DNA from: Terriglobales bacterium
GTDB taxonomy: Bacteria > Acidobacteriota > Terriglobia > Terriglobales > Acidobacteriaceae
Direction of reading: 5' to 3'
Assembly (NCBI GenBank): GCA_030038475.1
Contig: JASHOU010000181.1
Coordinates: 1 to 51,256 of the forward strand
DNA length: 51,256 bases
A program made the translations under genes and the position numbers. The notes under the pieces are model-generated. The model did not search any database, was not told the origin of the DNA, and saw nothing but the letters and a program-made list of their open reading frames with translations. Each line of letters opens with the position of its first letter. Position 1 is the first letter of the stretch. Shown here piece by piece: positions 7,879 through 16,136 of this stretch.

Positions 7879-8391
7879 TTGAACGACCACGACAAAGCGA
7901 AACTCGCTCAGCCACGGCCGGTGTGCGAATCGATTTCGGAAATGACCGAGATCGTTCTGCCGAACGATGCCAATCCGCTGAACGCACTGCTCGGCGGGCG
8001 CCTCATGCACTGGATCGATATGGCGGGGGCGATGGCCGCGCATCGCCACTCGCGGACCTATGTGGTGACAGCGTCGATCGACCACATGGATTTCCTCGTG
8101 CCGGTGCGGGTTGGGGATTTCGTGGTGCTGCGCTCGTCGGTGAATCGCGTCTTCCGAACCTCGATGGAAGTGGGCGTGAAAGTTTGGGTGGAAAATTATC
8201 GCGCCGAGGAAAGCCATCATGTCAGTTCAGCTTACTTGACCTTTGTTGCCATCGATGCTGCGGGAAACAAGGTGACTGTGTCACCCGTTGTGCCCGAAAC
8301 CGAAGACGAAAAACGCCGCTACGAAGATGCAGCACGCCGCCGGGAGATACGGCGTAAAGAGTCAGAGCGAAGAAATGGAGTTCGGAGCTAG
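7879..8391 (+). CDS. Acyl-CoA thioesterase, hotdog fold (YciA/BFIT-like)
   Basis: 170 residues from the TTG at 7879, which has GGGAGG (7865-7870) eight bases upstream; the frame is open slightly further back, into the preceding gene. The core shows the single-hotdog acyl-CoA hydrolase pattern: N-P-L-N-A-L-L-G-G-R-L-M-H-W-I-D (Asn and Asp of the active-site helix), followed by strands V-V-T-A-S-I-D-H-M-D-F and V-G-D-F-V-V-L. It would hydrolyse acyl-CoA to free acid and CoA in the cytoplasm, as an oligomer. The last 30 residues are highly charged and probably a disordered tail. It follows the Cys-rich gene closely and precedes cydA by 127 bases. Confidence 0.88.
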   Translation: MNDHDKAKLAQPRPVCESISEMTEIVLPNDANPLNALLGGRLMHWIDMAGAMAAHRHSRTYVVTASIDHMDFLVPVRVGDFVVLRSSVNRVFRTSMEVGVKVWVENYRAEESHHVSSAYLTFVAIDAAGNKVTVSPVVPETEDEKRRYEDAARRREIRRKESERRNGVRS

Positions 8392-8518
8392 TACGGATTA
8401 CAGTTGGACTAATCCCAAAAACCACGAACTCGCGCGCCTTATTACTGCTAAGCTGGAGGACCAAAGCACAAAGAACAAAAGCACAAATCTGTGAGACCTG
8501 ATAGCTGAGACCTTTACT

Positions 8519-9883
8519 ATGGATACTGCGCTATTCGTTCATCGTTTTCACTTCGCCTTCACGGCTACCTTTCATTATCTCTTCCCACAGCTAACCATGG
8601 GATTGGCGCTGCTGATTGTCGTGCTTAAGACAATTGCACTCCGCTGTAACGATGCCACATACAACCAGGCTGCGCGTTTTTGGGCAAAGATTTTTGGCAT
8701 CAATTTTGTGTTGGGGGTGGTCACCGGAATTCCGATGGAATTCCAGTTCGGCACCAACTGGTCGCACTTTTCGCGATTCGCAGGCGGAGTGATCGGGCAA
8801 ACCCTCGCCATGGAAGGCATGTTCGCATTCTTTCTGGAATCGGCACTGCTCGGATTATTTCTCTATGGGGAAAAACGGTTAAGTCCCCGCGGGCACTGGT
8901 GGTCGGCGGTGGGGGTTTTCGTTGGCTCGTGGTTGTCGGGTTATTTCATCATTGCCACAGATGCATTCATGCAGCATCCGGTTGGCTATTTCACGGCCGC
9001 GGACGGAAGCCTGCAGCTGGCGAGCTTTTGGGAATTCGTTTTGAATCCGTGGGCGGGATGGCAATACGCGCACAACATGAGCGGCGCGGCAATTACCGGT
9101 GCCTTCGTCATGACATCGATTGGCGCATTCTATCTGCTGTCCGGCAAGTGGACGGCGCACGCCCGCATCTTCGTCAAGACCGGCGTGATCGCCGGTTGCA
9201 TTTTCAGCATTTTGCAGATTTTTCCCACCGGCGACCGGCAAGGCCAAATGGTGACCGACCTGCAACCTCCGACGCTGGCGGCGATGGAGGGATTGTTCAA
9301 AGGCCAGACCGCCGCACCGTTACTCATCGTGGGCCAGCCCAACGAGGAGCAACGAAGAATCGACAATCCCATTCAGGTTCCGGGGATGCTCAGCATGTTG
9401 ACGTATCGGCGGTGGAGTGCGCACGTGCGCGGGCTCGATGCCTTTTCGAAAGAAGACTGGCCGGGCAACATTCCTCTTCTTTATTACAGCTACCACATCA
9501 TGGTCGGCCTGGGAACGTTCTTTGTCGCCATCATGGTCGTCGCGTTGTTTTTGTTGTGGCGTGGCCGGCTGTTTCACACAAAATGGGTGCTCTGGATTCT
9601 GATGCTGTCTGCGCCTTTCCCTTACATCGCCAATACGGCAGGATGGCTGACGGCAGAGCTGGGACGACAGCCGTGGCTGGTATATGGTCTGATGCGGACT
9701 GAAAACGGCTACTCTACCGTGGTTTCGGCCGGAAATGGCATATTCACTTTGTTGGGATTTATGGGTATGTACACGGTTCTGGGGATTCTCTTTCTCTTCC
9801 TCATCTGGCGCGAAATTGACCGCGGTCCGGCGGGCACAGGCAACGAGGTTTCCCCTGCCGGCTTCACGCCGGTGGCGAGGTGA
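8519..9883 (+). CDS. cydA: Cytochrome bd quinol oxidase subunit I
   Basis: 454 residues with nine or so membrane helices. The haem ligands are all present by alignment from memory with E. coli CydA: His19 (F-H-Y-L-F), His185 (Y-A-H-N-M-S-G) and Met328 (Y-H-I-M-V-G). The conserved E-G..F-F-L-E-S near 99-108 and G-R-Q-P-W at 382-386 are intact. The long insertion found in the Q-loop of E. coli-type enzymes is absent, so this is the short-Q-loop type. With CydB it oxidises quinol and reduces O2 to water at high affinity in the inner membrane, without proton pumping. The stop overlaps the cydB leader, so the pair is one operon. Confidence 0.97.
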   Translation: MDTALFVHRFHFAFTATFHYLFPQLTMGLALLIVVLKTIALRCNDATYNQAARFWAKIFGINFVLGVVTGIPMEFQFGTNWSHFSRFAGGVIGQTLAMEGMFAFFLESALLGLFLYGEKRLSPRGHWWSAVGVFVGSWLSGYFIIATDAFMQHPVGYFTAADGSLQLASFWEFVLNPWAGWQYAHNMSGAAITGAFVMTSIGAFYLLSGKWTAHARIFVKTGVIAGCIFSILQIFPTGDRQGQMVTDLQPPTLAAMEGLFKGQTAAPLLIVGQPNEEQRRIDNPIQVPGMLSMLTYRRWSAHVRGLDAFSKEDWPGNIPLLYYSYHIMVGLGTFFVAIMVVALFLLWRGRLFHTKWVLWILMLSAPFPYIANTAGWLTAELGRQPWLVYGLMRTENGYSTVVSAGNGIFTLLGFMGMYTVLGILFLFLIWREIDRGPAGTGNEVSPAGFTPVAR

Positions 9884-9885
9884 AT

Positions 9886-10923
<1,038 letters not shown>

Positions 10924-11120
10924 GCTTCAGCTCGCAGGCGTCGGCGATTGCAGACGTCAAACGTCAGATCGCAAAGCCAAACAACTCCGCCGCAAACGTA
11001 TCCTAATTCCTTAGAGGTTGTTAGAAAACGGCTCCGAAGTCAACCTCGGTCCGAGCGGCTCACGTTCATCCCTTTGGCGCGTCTACCACTTCGCACACTC
11101 TCGCCATCGGGAAGGCTATC

Positions 11121-11606
11121 GTGAAACCATGGATCTTTGCTGCTGTGCTCGCATATTGGCTGTTTTCAGCAAACGCACATGCCGAGGTGTGCTCCCCACT
11201 GCCGAAGGGAAGCGTACGTTGGCAACAGCTCGATGGCCAGTATGCCCGGATTGAACGGGCCATGATAGCGAACGATGCGAAGCAGCTATTCGCCGTCTAT
11301 GCTCCTGACTTCGAGGCCCACCAGTTCAACGGCGAAGTGTGGTCATTGAAGCAATCGGCCTCTTATTCCACCGCCGGATTCGATCAGGTTAAAGAGAACA
11401 TTTCCATTAGCAATACCATCCTGGATCTGCGGAGTTGCGGTCCGGCAACATTGAAAGCAACCGTTTTGCAGCAGTGGACGAGACGCCAAATGAGTTTAGG
11501 CAAGCTGCGCCTCTACCAAACGACTACCGTTCAGGATGAGACCTGGGTCCCTTCGGAAGGAGAATGGAAACGGAAACTTGTGGACAACGAGCGACCAGGA
11601 GCATAG
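11121..11606 (+). CDS. Secreted NTF2/SnoaL-like protein, ended early by an in-frame TAG
   Basis: 161 residues up to TAG at 11604-11606. There is a signal peptide (M-K-P-W-I-F-A-A-V-L to A-N-A-H-A), then an NTF2-like core with a helix M-I-A-N-D-A-K-Q-L-F-A-V-Y and aromatic strands ending W-V-P-S-E-G-E-W-K. The same frame continues past the TAG for 33 more codons (to 11708) with a composed, non-random sequence (L-I-D-L-K-R-I-D, then K-P-Y-D-P-E-A-P) that resembles the tail I would expect for such proteins. A TGG to TAG change could explain this, as could a sequencing error or readthrough. The function is unknown; NTF2 folds often bind small molecules. Confidence 0.65.
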   Translation: MKPWIFAAVLAYWLFSANAHAEVCSPLPKGSVRWQQLDGQYARIERAMIANDAKQLFAVYAPDFEAHQFNGEVWSLKQSASYSTAGFDQVKENISISNTILDLRSCGPATLKATVLQQWTRRQMSLGKLRLYQTTTVQDETWVPSEGEWKRKLVDNERPGA

Positions 11607-11708
11607 CTCATTGACCTCAAGAGAATCGATCCGACCAAGCCGTATGACCCCGAGGCACCAACATTTGATCCCCATGGCTTGCTCCGAAACTCCGATCACT
11701 CCAATTAG
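11607..11708 (+). pseudogene. Apparent severed C-terminus of the NTF2-like gene
   Basis: Thirty-three codons in the same frame directly after the TAG at 11604, ending at TAG 11706-11708. There is no start codon or ribosome site for independent translation. The sequence is rich in Pro, Asp and Lys (R-I-D-P-T-K-P-Y-D-P-E-A-P) and reads as real protein. Confidence 0.45.
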
Positions 11709-11781
11709 CCTCACCTTCGACGGCCTGTCATGGAATCTGACCTCTGCAACGGTTCGTAATCGCTGGATCGTTCCCCTCCCG

Positions 11782-11787
11782 TATAAT
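11782..11787 (+). promoter_or_regulatory. Consensus -10 box TATAAT next to mrp start
   Basis: A perfect TATAAT ends six bases before the ATG at 11794, and there is no Shine-Dalgarno between them. Transcription would start at about the start codon, so the mrp message is probably leaderless. Confidence 0.5.
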
Positions 11788-11793
11788 CCAAGC

Positions 11794-12642
11794 ATGGGCG
11801 CTCATCCGCATCATCCCGGCCAGCAAATGCCAACCCCTCAACCTCTACCCGGCGTCAGCGCCATCATTGCCGTCGGCTCCGGCAAAGGCGGAGTCGGCAA
11901 AACCACGCTCGCTGTCAATCTCGCCATCGCGCTCAGCAAGATGGGCCACAAAGTCGGATTGCTCGACGGCGACGTCTACGGCCCGAATGTTCCGCTCATG
12001 CTGGGCACCCACGAGCAACCTAAAGTGTTGGGCGAAAACCAGATTGCCCCGATCAATTCCCACGGCCTCAAAGTCATTTCCGTCGGCTTTCTCAATCCCG
12101 GAGACAAGCCGCTCATCTGGCGCGGTCCCATGCTGCATTCGATCATCAAGCAATTCATCGGATCGGTGCAGTGGGGTCAACTCGGTTATCTGGTCATCGA
12201 TCTTCCTCCGGGAACGGGCGACGTTGCCCTCTCGCTGATTCAGACCGTGCCGCTCACCGGCGCTATCGTAGTCTCCACGCCCTCCGACGTTTCGCTTCAG
12301 GATGCGCGCAAAGCCATCGAAATGTTCCGCCAGATGAAGGTAGACATTGTCGGCATGGTCGAGAACATGAGTTACTTTGTTTGTCCGCATTGCCAACACG
12401 AGGTCGACATTTTCTCTCGCGGAGGCGCCGAGAAGACCGCCAAGCAATTCGGCATCACCTATCTCGGCAGCATCGAACTCGATCCCGAGATTCGCAAATC
12501 CGGCGACGGCGGCATCCCGGCGGTGCTCGCAGGAGAAAACTCGGCACACGCGAAATCGCTGTTCGCCTTTGCCCGCAACGTAATCTCGCGAGTCGAGGAA
12601 ATCAAATCCAGCAGCTCGGAGAGCGTGATCTCGATCCAGTAG
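11794..12642 (+). CDS. mrp: Mrp/NBP35-type Fe-S cluster carrier ATPase
   Basis: 282 residues from ATG 11794; the frame is open 258 bases upstream, but that stretch overlaps the previous gene and has no family similarity. The deviant Walker A G-S-G-K-G-G-V-G-K-T-T (28-38), the D-G-D-V-Y-G-P-N motif and I-D-L-P-P-G-T-G-D (135-143) identify the Mrp/ApbC family of P-loop ATPases. The C-P-H-C pair (Cys197, Cys200) is the site where a [4Fe-4S] cluster bridges the dimer. The N-terminal MIP18 (DUF59) domain of longer homologues is absent, leaving a short His/Pro-rich lead. Role: cytoplasmic scaffold that passes Fe-S clusters to apo-enzymes. It is convergent with the flavoenzyme across a REP-like element. 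Confidence 0.95.
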   Translation: MGAHPHHPGQQMPTPQPLPGVSAIIAVGSGKGGVGKTTLAVNLAIALSKMGHKVGLLDGDVYGPNVPLMLGTHEQPKVLGENQIAPINSHGLKVISVGFLNPGDKPLIWRGPMLHSIIKQFIGSVQWGQLGYLVIDLPPGTGDVALSLIQTVPLTGAIVVSTPSDVSLQDARKAIEMFRQMKVDIVGMVENMSYFVCPHCQHEVDIFSRGGAEKTAKQFGITYLGSIELDPEIRKSGDGGIPAVLAGENSAHAKSLFAFARNVISRVEEIKSSSSESVISIQ

Positions 12643-12670
12643 GGGCGAACGAATCGCCGCTAACTTCGGG

Positions 12671-12753
12671 TTGTCATCTTGAGCGAAGCGAAAGACCTGC
12701 TTTCCTGCCCGTGCACGAGACAGTCAGATCCTTCGCTTCGCTCAGGATGACAA
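12671..12753. repeat. REP-like inverted repeat between mrp and the flavoenzyme gene
   Basis: The left arm starts TTGTCATCTTGAGCGAAGCG (12671-12690) and runs to about 12698. The right arm (12727-12753) is its near-perfect reverse complement, ending in AGGATGACAA. About 27 bases separate the arms. It contains the stop codon of the leftward gene (12742-12744) and may also terminate transcription from both sides. Confidence 0.8.
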
Positions 12754-13899
12754 TCTGGATCTGTCAGCGAATCGACCGAATCGATACACAGCCTCTGCCG
12801 TTTCATCTTTCAGCACAAGCCTTGCCACCATCTCGCCCAGCGCGGGACCGTGCTTGAACCCATGGCCTGAACCGCCCCCGACAATCCAAACATTCGCATT
12901 CCCCGCATGCCGATCGACAATGAAATTGTGGTCGCTGGTATTTTCGTACTGGCAGACGCGGGTTTCGACGAGTGGAGCATCCTTCATCCCAGGAAATCGG
13001 TAGGCCAGATAGCGCCGCATCGCCGTCAAGCCCTCTTCGCTGACCAGGCGCTCGCCAGAAGTTGGATCGAACCGGGGTCCGCGCGTGTCATCGGCAATTT
13101 TGAAGCCGCGTCCTTCATTCCCGGGAATTCCATAAATGAAGTGATCGCCGTGATCGGCCCACACGGGAATGTTGCCTTCGTTGTAGCGCTCGTCGCCAGC
13201 CGGCGTGCCAAAGAAAAACACATCCTGTTTTGTCGACGCAAAATGCGGCCCAACTGTGCGCGGAAACAGTTTTCCCAGCCACGGTCCACATGCGAAGAGG
13301 TAGCGGTCGGCCGTGATTGTCGACCCATCCGAAAGCGTCAGCGACTTCCAAAAGCCGCCATCGAGATCCTGCGCCGAAACCATCGCCTGACGGTACTCGC
13401 CGCCCTCGCCCACAAACCGATCGACCACCGCCTGCGTTGAAGCTCGCGCCAGCAGATATCCGCTGTGCGGTTCGTAAATTCCCCACTCGACATTTTCGAA
13501 ATTGATGTGCGGCCACCGGCGCGCCAGTTCGTTCGCTCCAAGCTGCTCATAACCAATCCCTGCATCCTTCAACAACGGCAGCGATCCCCGCTCGAACGCG
13601 TCGTCGGAGTTGCCTTCGACCATCCACAGAACGCCTATAGGGAAAAACAACTTTCGCTTCCACGCAGCTTCATGCCCTTTCCACAGCTCAAGCGCGCGTG
13701 CGGCAAGTTTCGTATACGGCTGGCCTGGGCCGTAGGCGCCGCGGATGATTCGCGTCTCCCCGCCAGAGGATGAGCGCGAATTTCCCGGACCCCATGCGTC
13801 GAACAAGGTGACTCGCGCGCCGCCACGCAGAAGATAAAGCGCGGTCCATCCCCCAAACGCGCCTGCGCCAATCACAGCGATGCGAGGACCTGTGGCCAT
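12742..13899 (-). CDS. FAD-dependent amine oxidase, monomeric sarcosine oxidase / N-methyltryptophan oxidase type
   Basis: 385 residues from ATG 13899; the frame is open 32 codons further but there a low-value leader would be added. The ADP-binding motif V-I-G-A-G-A-F-G-G is at 9-17 and the substrate domain follows. Cys316 in T-R-V-C-Q-Y sits where monomeric sarcosine oxidases attach FAD covalently, followed by the expected H-N-F-I-V-D and G-G-G-S-G-H-G-F-K-H. The enzyme should oxidise a secondary amine such as sarcosine to an imine, releasing H2O2. The last six codons and the stop come from the REP-like repeat at 12727-12753. TATACT lies eight bases before the ATG, again without a Shine-Dalgarno. 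Confidence 0.9.
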   Translation of the reverse strand: MATGPRIAVIGAGAFGGWTALYLLRGGARVTLFDAWGPGNSRSSSGGETRIIRGAYGPGQPYTKLAARALELWKGHEAAWKRKLFFPIGVLWMVEGNSDDAFERGSLPLLKDAGIGYEQLGANELARRWPHINFENVEWGIYEPHSGYLLARASTQAVVDRFVGEGGEYRQAMVSAQDLDGGFWKSLTLSDGSTITADRYLFACGPWLGKLFPRTVGPHFASTKQDVFFFGTPAGDERYNEGNIPVWADHGDHFIYGIPGNEGRGFKIADDTRGPRFDPTSGERLVSEEGLTAMRRYLAYRFPGMKDAPLVETRVCQYENTSDHNFIVDRHAGNANVWIVGGGSGHGFKHGPALGEMVARLVLKDETAEAVYRFGRFADRSRLSS

Positions 13900-13907
13900 G
13901 CTGGCGC

Positions 13908-13913
13908 AGTATA
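13908..13913 (-). promoter_or_regulatory. -10-like TATACT before the sarcosine-oxidase-like gene
   Basis: Read on the minus strand, TATACT is followed by eight bases and then the ATG at 13899, with no ribosome site between. A leaderless or near-leaderless message is inferred. Confidence 0.4.
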
Positions 13914-14289
13914 TCGTGCGACGCCTTTTTTGGTTAAACAAGAACTGATTACGCAAGAACTCATGTTCAACCAAAAGGTGCAAGCCGTCTGCCAAATGCC
14001 CTGGAAACAGCGTTTTCTATGACGAGATCAGAAGCTTGCCGGAGATGTTAACGCCGCGCGAGAACTCTGTCGAAGGCAAATTCTGCCGATCAAGGAGAAA
14101 ATTCGCGGTACAGGATGGACCGTAGCTGTACGGTATGGACCTGAGAAGACCCTAGATGCGATGAAGACTTCGAGTATGAGATGAAGACGAGATTTCGAGG
14201 GACGCGCATCAAGTAAGACGCGCAGAATAGACGAGTAAATTAATTAATATGATCGATAAACTTAAGAACCGCCCTCTTGCAAAAAGAAA
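13914..14289. other. Gene-free stretch with small repeats
   Basis: No credible gene. It holds an imperfect inverted repeat, TTTTGGTTAAAC (13928-13939) with GTTCAACCAAAA (13965-13976), enclosing a doubled CAAGAACT. It also holds GATGAAGAC twice near 14160-14190, an AT-rich patch (TAATTAATAT near 14241), and a 15-base repeat at 14272-14286 whose second copy (14309-14323) is inside the next gene's 3' end. Confidence 0.6.
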
Positions 14290-14586
14290 TCAGCGGTCAA
14301 CAGGAAGACCCTCCTGCAAAAAGGCCACACTCTGAACGCCGGTAATTTCAAAGCGCTTGCGGCAGCGTAGGTTCTTGCACATCATCGTATCGTCTCGTCT
14401 CAGCATGTAAGACTGCGCCTTGGCAAACTTGGCGCGATCGCGATCGTCGGCGCGCGGCGGCAGATTCTTTTTCTTCGTGCGCACCAGCCATTGAATCTCA
14501 TATTCGGCGGCCTGGTGGCAGTGCGGACAACTTAAGTTAGCCGGCTTCTTATCCGACTTTTCGTCAAAGAATTCGCGCTCATCCAT
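14290..14586 (-). CDS. Small zinc-ribbon protein, unknown function
   Basis: 98 residues, cytoplasmic. Cys20 and Cys23 (C-P-H-C) pair with Cys70 and Cys75 (C-K-N-L-R-C) across a basic linker rich in Lys, Arg and Asp. This is a four-Cys knuckle arrangement that normally binds one zinc and often contacts nucleic acid. The tail F-L-Q-E-G-L-P-V-D-R is encoded by a 15-base sequence that is repeated just past the stop, so the C-terminus may have been remodelled by a small duplication. I recognise no named family; a DNA- or RNA-binding role is only a guess from the charge. Confidence 0.7.
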   Translation of the reverse strand: MDEREFFDEKSDKKPANLSCPHCHQAAEYEIQWLVRTKKKNLPPRADDRDRAKFAKAQSYMLRRDDTMMCKNLRCRKRFEITGVQSVAFLQEGLPVDR

Positions 14587-14661
14587 GATCAGATTATTGC
14601 ACTTTTACAGGTCGAATGTGCGAAGATCGGGATCATCCCATGCCGCGCAAGCGCAGGACAT

Positions 14662-14826
14662 ATGGCCCGCAAGCGTAAGAAAAGAGTATTTTCCGCCGCT
14701 AACGTCGTTCGCGAGATGGCGCGGGAGCGCGTCGGCAGCCCGAAGCCGTCGCAGCTTGTGCTAGCAAAAAAAACCAAGCCTGAAAGGCACAAGCCCACTC
14801 TAGGCAAGTTGCTAGCAGAGGAGTAG
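14662..14826 (+). CDS. Possible 54-residue basic protein
   Basis: ATG 14662 to TAG 14824-14826, divergent from the zinc-ribbon gene. The product starts M-A-R-K-R-K-K-R-V-F-S, continues with a helix-like V-V-R-E-M-A-R-E-R-V, and ends K-P-T-L-G-K-L-L-A-E-E. The composition (Lys/Arg-rich with an acidic end) and the ordered pattern look protein-like, and a weak AGGA lies just upstream. A second ATG at 14640 opens a similar but truncated reading (M-P-R-K-R-R) that stops after 12 codons. It is short and without a recognised domain, so this stays tentative. Confidence 0.45.
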   Translation: MARKRKKRVFSAANVVREMARERVGSPKPSQLVLAKKTKPERHKPTLGKLLAEE

Positions 14827-14874
14827 TCGAAAGATAAAGATGAGAACCGCGGAGTGAATGCTCCGTTGTTATTG

Positions 14875-15543
14875 CTACTGGAACGTCGCTAACACATTGG
14901 CTCCGCCGGTGGGGATAGTGACGGAGCAACTGTTCCCCGACTCAGCGGTACAACCCGACGCCCAAGTCACAGTAGCGCCGGACTGAGGTTCGGCCGTGAG
15001 TCCCACGGATGCCCCTACCGCAAACGGGGCAATGCATGCCGGTGGGCAGTTGATATTACCGGTCGTACTCACTACTGTCCCGGGACCAGTGACCTGCACG
15101 CTTAATTCGGCCTCAGTTCCATAACCAGGGCAGTTTACTTGGGCCGGATTGTCCACGGTTACGGTCGCATACGCAATCAGAACGTTCGACGAACCGCCCG
15201 TGCCCTCTGGAACGGTCGCCGAAATGTTCCCACCACCGCAATAGCCCGGTGCCGCAGTGAACAAGCCGGGAGTCGACATCGTAACCACACCATCATCAAT
15301 CTTCCAGGTTGCCTGACTGGTGACATCCATCGTCGCCGGAGGGTGGATATAGGTGCCGATTGCCGTGTACTGCTCCGTGACATTGGTGGCCGGCGGCGGT
15401 TGGTACGGCTCCAGGAAAGTAAATGTACCGGGCTGAATCTCAAGGCTCACTAGTTTCTGGTCGTGGCCGCAACTGGGCAGGCTCAGAAACGCGCCAATTG
15501 CCAGCAACGTACCAAAGGCCAGCGCGATGTAACTCCGAATCAT
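14875..15543 (-). CDS. Putative lipoprotein with Ig-like and bacterial-repeat domains
   Basis: 222 residues from ATG 15543, which gives a lipoprotein signal: M-I-R-S-Y-I-A-L, a hydrophobic run, and lipobox L-P-S-C with Cys at about residue 25. The middle resembles a BIG2-type immunoglobulin fold (Q-Y-T-A-I-G-T-Y, then D-V-T-S-Q-A-T-W). The last 70 residues follow the Cys-bearing bacterial-repeat pattern (C-P-P-A-C, then V-G-L-T-A-E-P, W-A-S-G-C, C-S-V-T-I, A-T-F). It would be anchored at the envelope; the function is unknown. The frame is open upstream but the added residues do not form a signal sequence. Confidence 0.75.
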   Translation of the reverse strand: MIRSYIALAFGTLLAIGAFLSLPSCGHDQKLVSLEIQPGTFTFLEPYQPPPATNVTEQYTAIGTYIHPPATMDVTSQATWKIDDGVVTMSTPGLFTAAPGYCGGGNISATVPEGTGGSSNVLIAYATVTVDNPAQVNCPGYGTEAELSVQVTGPGTVVSTTGNINCPPACIAPFAVGASVGLTAEPQSGATVTWASGCTAESGNSCSVTIPTGGANVLATFQ

Positions 15544-15804
15544 CACTAAACTTCCTGAGAGCAAGACTAACACTGCCTGAGGGCAAGTCGAGCTTCCGCC
15601 TCGTCCTCTCGTCAAATTCAGGGAAAAGTGAAATTTAGCGGAAGCGTGGGGAAAAAGCAAGAAAGAGGCCGTTGCGATAGGTTCTCACGCTGTCTTCGCA
15701 GCCCCAGCGACGGCGAACTGCCTAGCTCTAGGGAGTTGTCGTTGGCCGACGCTTCGTTTTCTATGACATAGGACAAGTGTACGTACAAATTGTTTCACGT
15801 ACAT

Positions 15805-15834
15805 TTGTGCAGACATACTTGTAGTATTTATATA
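15805..15834 (+). promoter_or_regulatory. Candidate promoter upstream of hairpin
   Basis: TTGTGC (15805-15810), 18-base spacer, TATATA (15829-15834). Fits a housekeeping promoter facing the terminator 120 bases downstream; weak evidence because AT-rich sequence makes chance matches likely. Confidence 0.35.
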
Positions 15835-15954
15835 TATGTACAATAACGCTACCGAAAACAATGGAAAAGGAGTTGGGACGATAAAACTAAGGCGAAAAAA
15901 GGGGCGATTTGGCACACGGAAGGCGATTTCGCGCACGGAACGCCGACGCCGACC

Positions 15955-15988
15955 AAAAACCCGGCCCGGTAGACCGGGCTTGGTTTTT
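15955..15988 (+). terminator. Rho-independent terminator
   Basis: A-rich start, GC-rich stem GCCCGG (15964-15969) with CCGGGC (15974-15979), loop TAGA, extended by CC/GG pairs, then TTTTT (15984-15988). No annotated gene ends just before it on the plus strand, so it probably ends a small untranslated transcript. Confidence 0.6.
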
Positions 15989-16136
15989 CCCCAAGTTATC
16001 GCTCAGGATACACAATGCAAGGACGGGGAGCCGTGATTCTGTCTCGAGCGTCGAGAATTCGGCGTTGTCGCGTCCAAAAGGATAGTTTGCTTGGCTTAAC
16101 AAGTGCAATACGAATGGGCCAGGGGACTCTCGCGAG

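Larger units (their letters stand above)
15544..16136. other. Intergenic stretch with AT-rich promoter and terminator, possible small RNA
   Basis: No confident gene. ACGTACA occurs twice (15781-15787, 15797-15803), then a TATATATAT patch (15829-15837), a purine-rich stretch, and a T-tailed hairpin at 15955-15988. A 66-codon open frame starting at 15836 is Lys/Arg-rich, has no ribosome site and runs through the terminator, so I did not call it. Confidence 0.5.

Noticed and set aside
8375-8494. Possible 39-residue protein (M-E-F-G-A-S-T-D-Y-S-W) between the thioesterase and cydA
   Set aside because: Overlaps the thioesterase end, has no ribosome site, and its second half (Q-S-T-K-N-K-S-T-N-L) comes from a CAAAGCACAAA-type simple repeat.
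11536-11793. N-terminal extension of Mrp by 86 residues
   Set aside because: Overlaps the previous gene in another frame, has no family similarity, and a perfect TATAAT lies just before ATG 11794.
15836-16036. 66-codon basic open frame before the Wzi-like gene
   Set aside because: No ribosome site, runs through a T-tailed terminator hairpin, and composition follows local base bias rather than a protein pattern.
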